From assembly GCA_024276295.1 (NCBI GenBank), contig JAJRXN010000183.1, forward strand, positions 1 to 7,622: 7,622 bases of DNA, given 5' to 3'. This document shows positions 1 to 6,208 of this stretch, piece after piece (position 1 is the first letter of the stretch; every line of letters begins with the position of its first letter). Under the pieces are notes generated by a model. The model made no database searches. It was not told the origin of the DNA and saw only the letters and a list, made by a program, of their open reading frames with translations. The position numbers were made by a program, and so were the translations under genes. The stretch comes from Acidobacteriota bacterium. Its GTDB lineage: Bacteria; Acidobacteriota; Polarisedimenticolia; J045.

Positions 1-37
1 GCGACCCTAGATTCCGCCGGGGGGAGACGGGTGGACG

Positions 38-3000
38 ATGTCCCTTCGCCGAAGCGCGCCCCGTGCGCTGCTGTTCGTCTCCGTTCTCTCGCTGGTGCAG
101 GTCGCCGCGGCGCCGCCGAGCCCGGCGGACATCCCGCGCCGCTGGCTCGTCCCCGCCGGAAAGGGCCACGATCCGGAGCGCGTCGTCGACCGGGCCGGCG
201 GGCTCGTCGTGGTGGAGACCGCCCGACCACCCGCAGGAGCGCGATTGGTGCGCCCCGTCCTGCGGCTCAGAGACCGCGTGCTCGACACTTCACCCGGGGC
301 CGGAACGCCCCGTGACGTGCCGCGCTGGCTGCTTCGCGGGGCCTATCGCGAGAACGAGCGCGGACTCTACCTGCTGCGGCTCAAGGGGCCGGTCACCGAC
401 CGCTTTCTCGACGTACTGCGTGCCGCCGGTGGCGAGCCGATCGAGACGATTCCCGAGCATGGCCTCGTCGTCCGGCTCGGCGCGGCAGGCCGCCGCGAAC
501 TGCTCCGCCCGGAGGGGGAACTGGGGCGTCGCGTGGCCTGGCTCGGCCTGTACGAACCGGCGTACCGGATCGCGCCGTCGCTGCTCGGCCGCACCGATCG
601 CGTGGCGGTCAGCCTCGCCGTCGTCGCGGACGGTCCGGGCAAGGCGCTGCTGCGGCAGGCGCTCGCCCTCGGCCGCCGGCTCGAGCCGGCCCGGCCGGCC
701 GGCCGGCTGCTCGTGGCCGCGGTCGAGCTTCCCGGAAGCCTGATCGAGGCCTGGGCCGCGCATCCCGCGCTCTATCGCGTCGACCCGTGGCTGCCGCCGC
801 GCCCCTGGGACGAGGTCGGTGCGCTGAACAACGCCGGCGCCGGCGTCGACGGGACGACCGGAGGCTGGGGCGCTCTCGGGATGACCTATCTCGACTGGCT
901 CGTCTCGCGCGGCCTCGACCCCGCGGAAGGGCGCGGGCCGATCGTGCAGGTCTCCGACACGGGGCTCGATGCCGGCATCGCGGCGACCGGTCCGGCAGGC
1001 CTCGCGGACGCGTCCGGAAACTCGCGGGTGGTGGCGATCGACGACTGGACCGGGGATCGCGGCGGCGCCGACGACGGCCGTGACGGCCAGGGGCACGGTA
1101 CCGCCTGCGCGAGCATCGTCGCCGGTCTGGGCAGCGATGGCGCGCCCGGTTCCGGCGTGGTCAGCCCCCACGGATACCGGTTCGGACTCGGCGTCGCGCC
1201 GGGTGCGCGGATCTACGCCTCGAAGGTGTTCGACGCGACCGGCGCGTGGGACCTCCGGGTGACCTACGCCGACCTCGTGCGCCATGCCGCCGAGGCGGGT
1301 GCGACCGTCAGCTCGAACAGCTGGGGCTCGTCGACCAGCGCATACACCGCCACCGCCCGCGACTACGACGCACTCGTGCGCGACGCGCGGCCCGACGTTC
1401 CGGGCGACCAGCCGATGATCATCGTGTTCGCGGCCGGGAACGACGGCCCCAACGGTTCGACGGTCTCCTCGCCGGGGACGGCCAAGAACGTCATCACCGT
1501 CGCGGCCGCCGAGAACTGGTGGCCGGGCTATCGCACCTGCGGCTGGGACCCGGCGTTCCAGGACACGCCCGGAGACGACATCGTCTTCTACTCGGGACGC
1601 GGCCCGACCTCCGACGGCCGGCGCAAGCCGGACATCGCCGCGGTCGCCCACGGCTGGATCGTCGCGCGCAGCAGCGGCTCGACGAGCGCGGGATGCGGTG
1701 CGCCGTTTTCCACCGCCGATCCCGCGGCGTACCGCAGCTTCAACGGAACCAGCGCGGCCACGCCGGCCGTCGCGGGCACGGCGGCGCTGTTCTGGGAGCG
1801 GCGCGTGCGCGAGAGTGGGTCGCCGCCGAGTCCGGCGCTGGTCAAGGCCGCGCTCGTCGCCACGGCACGCGACCTCGCCGGAGGGATCGAGGCCCGGCTC
1901 GCGGACGGAACCGGTCCGGCGATCGCGCCGATCCCGGACGCGGCGCAGGGCTGGGGGCTCGTCGATGCGGCGCGGCTGCTCGACGACACGCCGAGCGTGA
2001 GTTTCGACCAGCAGCAGGTGCTCGAGACGCCCGGCGAGACCTTCGCGGTCACGCTCGAGCCGTTCGACACGGCGCGGCCGGTCCGGGTCGTGCTCGCCTG
2101 GACCGATGCTCCGGGGCCGCTGGCCGGGGCCGCACGCCAGAACGACCTCGATCTCGAGGTGACGGCCGGCGGCACGACGTATCTCGGCAACGTCTTCGCC
2201 GCCGGGCTCTCCACGGTCGGCGGCGCGCCGGACAGCGACAACAACCTCGAGGTCGTCGCGCTGCCGGCCGGGACGAGCGGTCCGATCGACGTGCTGGTCC
2301 GCGCGGTCGACCTGCCGGCGGACGGCGTGCCGTCTTCGCCCGATCCGACCGACCAGGACTTCGCGCTGTACGTCCGCAACGCGGTCTGCATCGCGGCGCC
2401 GTCGGGGCTGTCGGCCCTGGCGAGCGGTCCGAACCGGATCGCGTTGTCCTGGAACTGGTCGGGAGCAGATCCGCCGGGCGGTTTCCGCATCGAACGGGCC
2501 GCCGGTCCGGACGGCGTGCCGCGAGCACTGGTGACGCTGCCCGGCTCGGCGAGGAGCTGGGTCGACGGCACAGCGTCCGGCGGAACGACCTACCGCTACG
2601 AGGTCCGCGCGATCGGCGCCTGCGCATCGCCCGGCTCGCCTCCGGCGAGCGTCACCGCGGACGGCGCGTGCACGCTGCCGCCGCAGTTCGATGGACTCGG
2701 TGTGGCCGCGGACGGCGGGGCGAGCGCGTGCGGTGTCGATCTTTCCTGGGCGCCGGCCAGCTCTCCCTGCGGAAACCCCGTGCACTACGACATCTACCGC
2801 GGCAGTTCGCCCGACCTTGCTCCCGATCCGGCACGACGGATCGTCCAGGGCGTGACGGCGACGAGCTGGCGCGACGACGAGGAGGTGCCCGCCGGCGGCC
2901 CGGTGTTCTACCTCGTGCAGGCGGTCGACACGGCGACCGGCGTTGCGGACGGCAATGCGGTCGTGCGCGAGGTCCGGCCGAGTTCCGGGACCATCGTCGC

Positions 3001-3880
3001 GGTCGGGCAGGCACCGCGGACGATCCCCGATGGCGCGGCCTCCGGAATCGAGGCGACCGCGGCGGTCTACGAGCCGGTCGCGATCACCCGGGTCGACCTG
3101 CGCGTCGACATCACGCACACGTGGATCGGCGATCTGACGCTCCGGCTGACGTCTCCTTCGGGAACCGCCGTCACGCTGCACAACCGCAGCGGCGGCGACG
3201 CCGACGGGATCCACCTGACGTTCGGTCGCGACCGGACGCCCGACGGGCCCGGCCGGCTCGAGGACTTCATCGGCGAGAACGCGGCCGGAACATGGCGGCT
3301 GTTCGTTTCCGACTCGTGGGCCCAGGACGCCGGAACGCTCGACGCGTGGCGCCTCGAACTCGAGCGCGCCTGCCAGCCGGCCGCGACCTCGCCCCACGAG
3401 GCGTCGCCGACCGGGGGGACGCGCGTGGCGCTCGACTCGTCGGGACAGATCGACCTGACATGGGATCCCGCGGCGTTCTCGGCCGATCACGCGCTCTACA
3501 TCGGGGAATCCGCAGCGCCGCTCGCAGGGTTGACCTGGCAACGAGCGGTCTGCTCGATCGGCAGCTCGGGGTCGGCGTTCGTCGACGTGGGGGCGGCGGG
3601 GGCCGGACGGCTGGTCTACTTCGTGCCGGTCGGCCGAAGGGGAGCCGAGGAAGGGTCCTACGGACGCGACACGAACGGCGTCGAGCGCCCGGTCGCCGCG
3701 GGGCTCTGCGCACCGCTCGCGGCGGCACGGCCGGCGCCCGCACCCGACATGCCGAAGCCCCGGCTTGCCTCGTTGGCGGGGATGCCGGCCGCATCAGCGG
3801 AGCGCGTCCGGTCTGCGGCGGCCCCGCGAGACCTCGGCCGCCACGCTCTCGCCCCGCGCCGCGAGCCGGTGTGCCCCTGA
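38..3880 (+). CDS. Secreted S8 (subtilisin-like) serine peptidase with FN3-like and P domains
   Basis: Exported subtilase of 1280 aa. Residues 1-25 look like a Sec signal peptide (Arg-rich start, hydrophobic core, Ala-rich end). Residues about 60-290 form a prodomain-like region of the kind seen in large bacterial subtilases. The catalytic domain spans about 295-650, with Asp307 (VSDTGLD), His353 (GQGHGTACA), oxyanion Asn468 (AAGND) and nucleophile Ser572 (NGTSAATP), so it should be active. It is followed by a beta-sandwich common after S8 domains (about 660-783; LAWTDAPG and NDLDL motifs), two FN3-like modules (784-877, 878-984), a proprotein-convertase P domain (985-1113; THTWIGDLTLRL) and a third FN3-like module ending in GSYGRDTNGVERP (1206-1218). 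The tail is Ala/Pro-rich, with no LPXTG or PEP-CTERM anchor. ATG at 38 was chosen because the signal peptide follows at once; G-rich sequence at 20-26 may serve as ribosome site. Probable role is extracellular protein degradation; the substrate is unknown. Confidence 0.95.
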   Translation: MSLRRSAPRALLFVSVLSLVQVAAAPPSPADIPRRWLVPAGKGHDPERVVDRAGGLVVVETARPPAGARLVRPVLRLRDRVLDTSPGAGTPRDVPRWLLRGAYRENERGLYLLRLKGPVTDRFLDVLRAAGGEPIETIPEHGLVVRLGAAGRRELLRPEGELGRRVAWLGLYEPAYRIAPSLLGRTDRVAVSLAVVADGPGKALLRQALALGRRLEPARPAGRLLVAAVELPGSLIEAWAAHPALYRVDPWLPPRPWDEVGALNNAGAGVDGTTGGWGALGMTYLDWLVSRGLDPAEGRGPIVQVSDTGLDAGIAATGPAGLADASGNSRVVAIDDWTGDRGGADDGRDGQGHGTACASIVAGLGSDGAPGSGVVSPHGYRFGLGVAPGARIYASKVFDATGAWDLRVTYADLVRHAAEAGATVSSNSWGSSTSAYTATARDYDALVRDARPDVPGDQPMIIVFAAGNDGPNGSTVSSPGTAKNVITVAAAENWWPGYRTCGWDPAFQDTPGDDIVFYSGRGPTSDGRRKPDIAAVAHGWIVARSSGSTSAGCGAPFSTADPAAYRSFNGTSAATPAVAGTAALFWERRVRESGSPPSPALVKAALVATARDLAGGIEARLADGTGPAIAPIPDAAQGWGLVDAARLLDDTPSVSFDQQQVLETPGETFAVTLEPFDTARPVRVVLAWTDAPGPLAGAARQNDLDLEVTAGGTTYLGNVFAAGLSTVGGAPDSDNNLEVVALPAGTSGPIDVLVRAVDLPADGVPSSPDPTDQDFALYVRNAVCIAAPSGLSALASGPNRIALSWNWSGADPPGGFRIERAAGPDGVPRALVTLPGSARSWVDGTASGGTTYRYEVRAIGACASPGSPPASVTADGACTLPPQFDGLGVAADGGASACGVDLSWAPASSPCGNPVHYDIYRGSSPDLAPDPARRIVQGVTATSWRDDEEVPAGGPVFYLVQAVDTATGVADGNAVVREVRPSSGTIVAVGQAPRTIPDGAASGIEATAAVYEPVAITRVDLRVDITHTWIGDLTLRLTSPSGTAVTLHNRSGGDADGIHLTFGRDRTPDGPGRLEDFIGENAAGTWRLFVSDSWAQDAGTLDAWRLELERACQPAATSPHEASPTGGTRVALDSSGQIDLTWDPAAFSADHALYIGESAAPLAGLTWQRAVCSIGSSGSAFVDVGAAGAGRLVYFVPVGRRGAEEGSYGRDTNGVERPVAAGLCAPLAAARPAPAPDMPKPRLASLAGMPAASAERVRSAAAPRDLGRHALAPRREPVCP

Positions 3881-3889
3881 CCTCCGGCC

Positions 3890-4579
3890 CTACGAACGCG
3901 CGATCTCGTCGAGGAACGAGGCGTTGGCGACGGCGATCGTCCGGCCGTCGGCGTCGATCAGCGTCTGGACCGGCGTCACCGCGCGCAGGATCCCGCGTTC
4001 GCCGCGGATCTCGATCGGATCGCCGACCCGGAGGTTCCGTTTGACGTAGAAGCCCGCCAGCAGGTTCTTCGTGATCTCGCGACTGCCGAGGCCGAACGAC
4101 AGCCCGAAGGCGAGGGCGATGCCGGCCAGCAGGCACGCGCTGACGATGCGGATGATGTCGGTATCGATCCTGAGCTGCGCGATCGCCATGATCCCCGCGA
4201 CGAAGACGATCAGCGCGGAGACCAGATTCCCCAGCGTCGCGGCGAACTCGATGCCCGATTCCCGGGCGGAACGCGTGATGGCCGCGCCGCCGAACTGCGC
4301 CGCGAGGGCGCCGACGACGAGCAGCAGCACCGTGGATAGAAGGTTGGGCAGGAAGGACAGGAAGCCGCCGATGGCGGCCGAGATCGCTTCCAGACCGAGC
4401 GCGTCGGCGGCGGCCTGCACGAACAGGAAGATCAGCAGGTAACGCGCGATCAGCGGCAGGAAGCCGCTCGGCGACTGGACGACGCCGGCCTTCTTCAGCA
4501 GTGCGCTGATTCCGAGGCGGTCGAGCAGGGCATCGAAACGCACCCTTCGCAGCACCGCGCGCAGCACGATCTCGATCAC
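3890..4579 (-). CDS. MscS-type / conserved-TM-helix channel protein, main open part after an in-frame stop
   Basis: Integral membrane protein related to small-conductance mechanosensitive channels. This 229-aa frame begins at GTG 4579, but it is the C-terminal 85% of a gene whose natural start is ATG 4702. The two are separated by an in-frame TAG at 4592-4594. Counting from the GTG, hydrophobic helices lie at about 43-62, 78-95, 116-136 and 143-165. A short MscS-like beta domain follows (about 168-220), with LLAGFYVKRNLRVGDPIEI at 173-191 and Val/Asn-rich strands to SFLDE. An amphipathic basic stretch (residues 5-21) precedes the helices, as in TM-helix repeat proteins. The reading frame is uninterrupted, and third positions are strongly G/C. 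If translated from GTG alone, it lacks the first helix; the only Shine-Dalgarno-like sequence is a weak TAGGT about 11 nt upstream. It is the third gene of the sigma operon. Ion selectivity and gating cannot be judged. Confidence 0.82.
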   Translation of the reverse strand: MIEIVLRAVLRRVRFDALLDRLGISALLKKAGVVQSPSGFLPLIARYLLIFLFVQAAADALGLEAISAAIGGFLSFLPNLLSTVLLLVVGALAAQFGGAAITRSARESGIEFAATLGNLVSALIVFVAGIMAIAQLRIDTDIIRIVSACLLAGIALAFGLSFGLGSREITKNLLAGFYVKRNLRVGDPIEIRGERGILRAVTPVQTLIDADGRTIAVANASFLDEIARS

Positions 4580-4591
4580 CCTGACGGTGAC

Positions 4592-4702
4592 CTACAGGCC
4601 GATGACCAGGACGATTCCCAGCAGGACCTTCGGGACGGCGTCGGTGATCGAGTCCACGATGTTGGTGAGAATCTTCTGGAGCGACTCCCTGAGCGTTTCC
4701 AT
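4592..4702 (-). pseudogene. 5' part of the channel gene: 36 codons ending at in-frame TAG
   Basis: ATG at 4702 begins METLRESLQKILTNIVDSI, then a hydrophobic helix (residues about 23-36, PKVLLGIVLVIGL) that runs straight into TAG at 4594-4592. Past the stop, the same frame continues VTVR and then the GTG of the 229-aa ORF. The joined product would be 270 aa and would have the usual N-terminal amphipathic segment plus first TM helix of this family. Start choice is firm: AAGGAG lies 9 nt upstream and the preceding gene ends 6 nt before the ATG. Whether the stop is a real mutation, a sequencing error, a suppressed codon or a functional split point cannot be decided here. A one-base change from TGG (Trp) would be a simple origin, since Trp is common near this helix position in relatives. 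That origin is inference. Confidence 0.75.
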
Positions 4703-4708
4703 GCGTCG

Positions 4709-4933
4709 CTACTCCTTGCGTTCGTCTTTCTGCGTGCTGCCGGAGATGACTCGCAGCGCCAGTTCGAGGTACTCGAGCAGCACGACTGCCGGAGCGAGCC
4801 ACGCCAGATGCACCGTCTGCGCCATCAGCGTCCGGCGGTGGATCCTCCGTCGCACCCGCTCGAGGAAACCGGGGCGGACCGGCTCGGCCAGCTCCCGCAG
4901 CTCGCGCAGCGGCCCGTCGTCCTGCGGAGTCAT
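4709..4933 (-). CDS. Small single-pass membrane protein, candidate anti-sigma factor
   Basis: A 74-aa protein starting MTPQDDGPLRELREL. The N-terminal half is charged and cytoplasm-like, with PGFLERVRRRIHRR at residues 21-34. One hydrophobic helix lies at about 37-63 (Trp45, Pro48), followed by a short charged tail (STQKDERKE). ATG 4933 overlaps the sigma gene stop (ATGA), which indicates translational coupling. The frame is open further upstream to 4993, but that extension would lie inside the sigma gene, so I reject it. Short membrane proteins directly after an ECF sigma gene are often its anti-sigma factor. The PxxFxxRVxxRI segment resembles the cytoplasmic part of such proteins, but no zinc-binding HxxxCxxC motif is present. 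The sigma-binding role is therefore inferred mainly from position. It ends in TAG, two codons before the channel ATG and in the same frame. Confidence 0.78.
   Translation of the reverse strand: MTPQDDGPLRELRELAEPVRPGFLERVRRRIHRRTLMAQTVHLAWLAPAVVLLEYLELALRVISGSTQKDERKE
4712..4717 (-). promoter_or_regulatory. Strong ribosome binding site for the channel gene
   Basis: On the minus strand this reads AAGGAG, 9 nt before ATG 4702. It overlaps the last two sense codons (Lys-Glu) of the preceding small gene, so channel translation is likely coupled to it. This site fixes ATG 4702 as the intended start and so shows that the TAG at 4592-4594 lies inside a gene. Confidence 0.8.
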
Positions 4934-5547
4934 GCCTCGTTCCGTTCCGGAGTCGCAGGTCCGGATCCCGCACCGGAAAGTTCCTCGTAGCATCGCCGGA
5001 ACTCGGCCCGGGCCCGGCGGACGCGCATCTTGGCTGCCGACAGCCCGATCCCGAGCGCCTCGGCAATCTCCTGGTACGACAGTTCGTCCATGTCGCGCAT
5101 CAGCAGCGGAACGCGCAGCGTGTCCGCCATCCCGTCGAGCACGCGGCCGATCAGGCGACGCCGATCCCGTGCGCGGAGCGCCTCGTCGGCCTCGGGCTCG
5201 ACGGCGAGCCCCGGGTCCGACTGCGCCGCCGGGTCGGCGACGTCGATCGGTGGCCGGTTCTCGCGCCGGCGGAGGAAGTTGAGGCAGTGATTGACCTTGA
5301 TCCGCTGCAGCCAGGACCGGAACGCGGAACGTCCCTCGAACTGGCCGAGGCGAAAGAACGCCTTGACGAAAACCTCCTGCGCCAGGTCCTCCGCATCGTC
5401 CGGCGAGCGCGTGATGTAGCGGCAGTTCGTCACGACGTGCCCTTCATGGCGCCGGACGAGTTCCTCGAAGGCCCGCGTGTCGCCCTCGGCGGCCTGCCGG
5501 CTCCGCGCGGCGAGCTGCTCGTCGGTCGCTGTCCGGCTGTCGTCCAT
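4930..5547 (-). CDS. ECF-family RNA polymerase sigma-70 factor
   Basis: A 205-aa alternative sigma factor. Region 2 covers about residues 24-96: AFEELVRRHEGHV, then the core-binding DDAEDLAQEVFVKAF helix at 50-64, then FRSWLQRIKVNHCLNFLRRRE. A variable, acidic linker (about 97-125) follows. Region 4 covers about 128-188, with the helix-turn-helix LSYQEIAEALGIGLSAAKMRVRRAR that reads the -35 element. Regions 1 and 3 are absent, as expected for the ECF class. ATG 5547 has GGGAG about 8 nt upstream. It is first in a three-gene operon with a membrane protein and a channel; this layout is typical of signal-responsive ECF units held inactive by a membrane partner. Targets are unknown, though self-activation of the operon is likely. 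Confidence in the family is very high, in the signal low. Confidence 0.96.
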   Translation of the reverse strand: MDDSRTATDEQLAARSRQAAEGDTRAFEELVRRHEGHVVTNCRYITRSPDDAEDLAQEVFVKAFFRLGQFEGRSAFRSWLQRIKVNHCLNFLRRRENRPPIDVADPAAQSDPGLAVEPEADEALRARDRRRLIGRVLDGMADTLRVPLLMRDMDELSYQEIAEALGIGLSAAKMRVRRARAEFRRCYEELSGAGSGPATPERNEA

Positions 5548-5600
5548 TCACCCTGCTCCCATGGACCCATTCTTCCACGGCCGGGTCACCTCGGCGGGGC

Positions 5601-5629
5601 GATTTTCCTGCCGGCGATGTGACTTTTCC
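5601..5629 (-). promoter_or_regulatory. Possible ECF-type promoter of the sigma operon
   Basis: On the minus strand, GGAAAA (5629-5624) and AAAATC (5606-5601) are separated by 17 nt and lie 54 nt before the sigma ATG. ECF -35 elements often begin GGAA, and autoregulated sigma operons carry such a promoter. The -10 match to common ECF motifs (CGTC-like) is poor, so this is only a candidate. Confidence 0.25.
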
Positions 5630-5638
5630 GGCGTGCCG

Positions 5639-5658
5639 GGTGTCGAAGGTGGTGTCGA
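5639..5658. repeat. Pair of 8-bp direct repeats, GGTGTCGA
   Basis: GGTGTCGA occurs at 5639-5646 and again at 5651-5658, a 12-bp period with a 4-bp spacer (AGGT). It lies about 10 bp upstream (on the minus strand) of the candidate sigma-operon -35 element, a plausible position for an activator site. No known regulator consensus is recognised. Two 8-mers this close could be chance in GC-rich DNA. Confidence 0.35.
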
Positions 5659-5821
5659 GACCGCGCGGCTGCTTTCCCGATTGGCAGCCACGGCGAGATG
5701 CCCGCGGGGCCCCCGCTGTGGAGCGGCGGCCCAACCAACCCCTGCAGCCGGCCGTCGTTGCAGTCGGGGGTTCCGCGGGCGCCGCCATACCCGCCGGGCG
5801 AGGAGCCGGGCCTGCTCCGGT

Positions 5822-5835
5822 CCCGCGGCCGCGGG
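5822..5835. terminator. GC-rich palindrome just after the 92-aa membrane protein gene
   Basis: CCCGCGGCCGCGGG is a perfect 14-bp palindrome starting 5 nt after the stop codon at 5840 (leftward gene). It could fold as a 5-bp stem with a GGCC loop. No T-run follows on the minus strand, so it is not a classical intrinsic terminator; an mRNA-end stabilising role is possible. Confidence 0.25.
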
Positions 5836-5839
5836 CGTT

Positions 5840-6118
5840 TCAGCGGGAGCGCCGGAGCTGCCGGCCGATCAGCGGCGTGAAGTCGAGCAGCAGCGCCACC
5901 GCGAGCAGCAGGAGCTGCATCAGACCCCACTGGCCCCGATACCAGTTCGCGACGACCGAGACCCACAGCACCGTGTAGGGCAGGAACACCAGGCCGAGCA
6001 GCGGAATCAGCAGGCCCTCGAAAGCCCGCGCGAACCAGTTCGAAAACAGCAGCAACAGTACGATCGCCAGCCGGGGGAAGGACGCCCCGAGCAGCACCAT
6101 CAGGCAGCCGCAGCCCAT
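5840..6118 (-). CDS. Small hydrophobic membrane protein, 92 aa, function unknown
   Basis: The protein begins MGCGCLMVLLGASFPRLAIV. It has three likely membrane segments: about residues 6-27, 36-57 (LLIPLLGLVFLPYTVLWVSVV) and 64-80 (WGLMQLLLLAVALLLDF). A basic C-terminus, GRQLRRSR, ends the chain. The pattern PRLxxxLLxxF...RAF...PLLGxxFLPYTxL resembles small uncharacterised membrane proteins I have seen in GC-rich bacteria, where no function is known. ATG 6118 has a GCGAGG ribosome site about 7 nt upstream. The frame continues upstream to 7405, but that part is antisense to the acyltransferase gene. It is divergent from that gene with 90 bp between starts, so co-regulation is possible. The last helix carries an Asp at 79 near the predicted membrane edge. 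Confidence 0.85.
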   Translation of the reverse strand: MGCGCLMVLLGASFPRLAIVLLLLFSNWFARAFEGLLIPLLGLVFLPYTVLWVSVVANWYRGQWGLMQLLLLAVALLLDFTPLIGRQLRRSR

Positions 6119-6134
6119 GTTCCGGCCTCGCTTT

Positions 6135-6166
6135 CCGTGGAGCGGTTTTTTCCGCCGGTTCCACGG
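6135..6166. repeat. Interrupted inverted repeat in the divergent promoter region
   Basis: The left arm CCGTGGA-GCGG (6135-6145) pairs with CCGC (6152-6155) and TCCACGG (6160-6166). The loop is six T, and a 4-nt CGGT bulge lies on the right arm, giving 11 paired bases in total. It lies between the two divergent starts and beside the -10 elements. It could be an operator, or a hairpin in the 5' leader of the leftward 92-aa protein mRNA. Confidence 0.6.
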
Positions 6167-6173
6167 ACGACCG

Positions 6174-6179
6174 AGTATA
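6174..6179 (-). promoter_or_regulatory. Candidate -10 element for the 92-aa membrane protein gene
   Basis: Minus strand reads TATACT, one base from the consensus TATAAT, 56 nt before ATG 6118. A possible -35, TGTCTC at 6204-6199, has 19-bp spacing and is weak. Transcripts starting here would carry the 6135-6166 inverted repeat in their leader. Confidence 0.4.
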
Positions 6180-6181
6180 TT
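6176..6181 (+). promoter_or_regulatory. Candidate -10 element for the acyltransferase gene
   Basis: Plus strand reads TATATT in otherwise GC-rich DNA, 27 nt before the TTG start, giving a leader of about 20 nt. No good -35 is seen at 16-18 bp upstream; that region lies inside the inverted repeat, so an activator or alternative sigma factor may be needed. It overlaps the leftward TATACT hexamer. Confidence 0.45.
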
Positions 6182-6193
6182 CTCCCGGCCCCC

Positions 6194-6199
6194 GAGGAG
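6194..6199 (+). promoter_or_regulatory. Ribosome binding site deciding a TTG start
   Basis: GAGGAG lies 9 nt before TTG 6209 in the acyltransferase frame. The frame is open back to 5477, but there is no other good site, and the upstream part overlaps the leftward membrane protein gene and its promoter. Confidence 0.75.
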
Positions 6200-6208
6200 A
6201 GACATCCG

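Larger units (their letters stand above)
5548..5839. other. Non-coding leader upstream of the sigma operon
   Basis: 292 bases between the sigma gene start and the end of the 92-aa membrane protein gene, both leftward. Frames open across it are Arg/Pro/Gly-rich shadows with no ribosome site. It holds the only A/T runs nearby (5601-5606 and 5624-5629), a pair of GGTGTCGA repeats and a GC palindrome at 5822-5835. No tRNA or clear riboswitch fold was seen. Confidence 0.7.

Noticed and set aside
691..706. Four tandem CCGG units as a possible phase-variable repeat
   Set aside because: It sits in a GC-rich coding stretch (Pro/Ala/Gly/Arg codons), and four units is too short to suggest slippage control.
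290..3541. Very long open frame on the minus strand, opposite the protease gene
   Set aside because: It is the mirror of a G/C-rich third-position gene. The product is Arg/Gly/Pro/Asp-rich with no domain, signal or ribosome site, while the plus strand encodes a complete protease.
1246..4044. 932-codon plus-strand frame overlapping the protease
   Set aside because: Extremely Arg-rich low-complexity shadow in another frame that runs through the true gene's stop and into the converging gene.
4934..4993. Upstream extension of the 74-aa membrane protein (start at 4993)
   Set aside because: It lies within the sigma coding region. The ATGA overlap at 4933 is the normal coupled start.
3267..5066. 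599-codon minus-strand frame covering the channel and small-protein genes
   Set aside because: Arg-rich shadow. The channel and small-protein frames have real hydrophobic helices and ribosome sites, whereas this one has none.
5741..5764. CTGCA...TGCAG inverted repeat in the sigma leader
   Set aside because: Five-base arms with a 12-base spacer are expected by chance in this composition.
5477..6208. N-terminal extension of the acyltransferase frame
   Set aside because: It would overlap the sigma gene start, the whole leftward 92-aa membrane gene and the divergent promoter region. The composition is non-protein-like, and TTG 6209 has a strong GAGGAG site.
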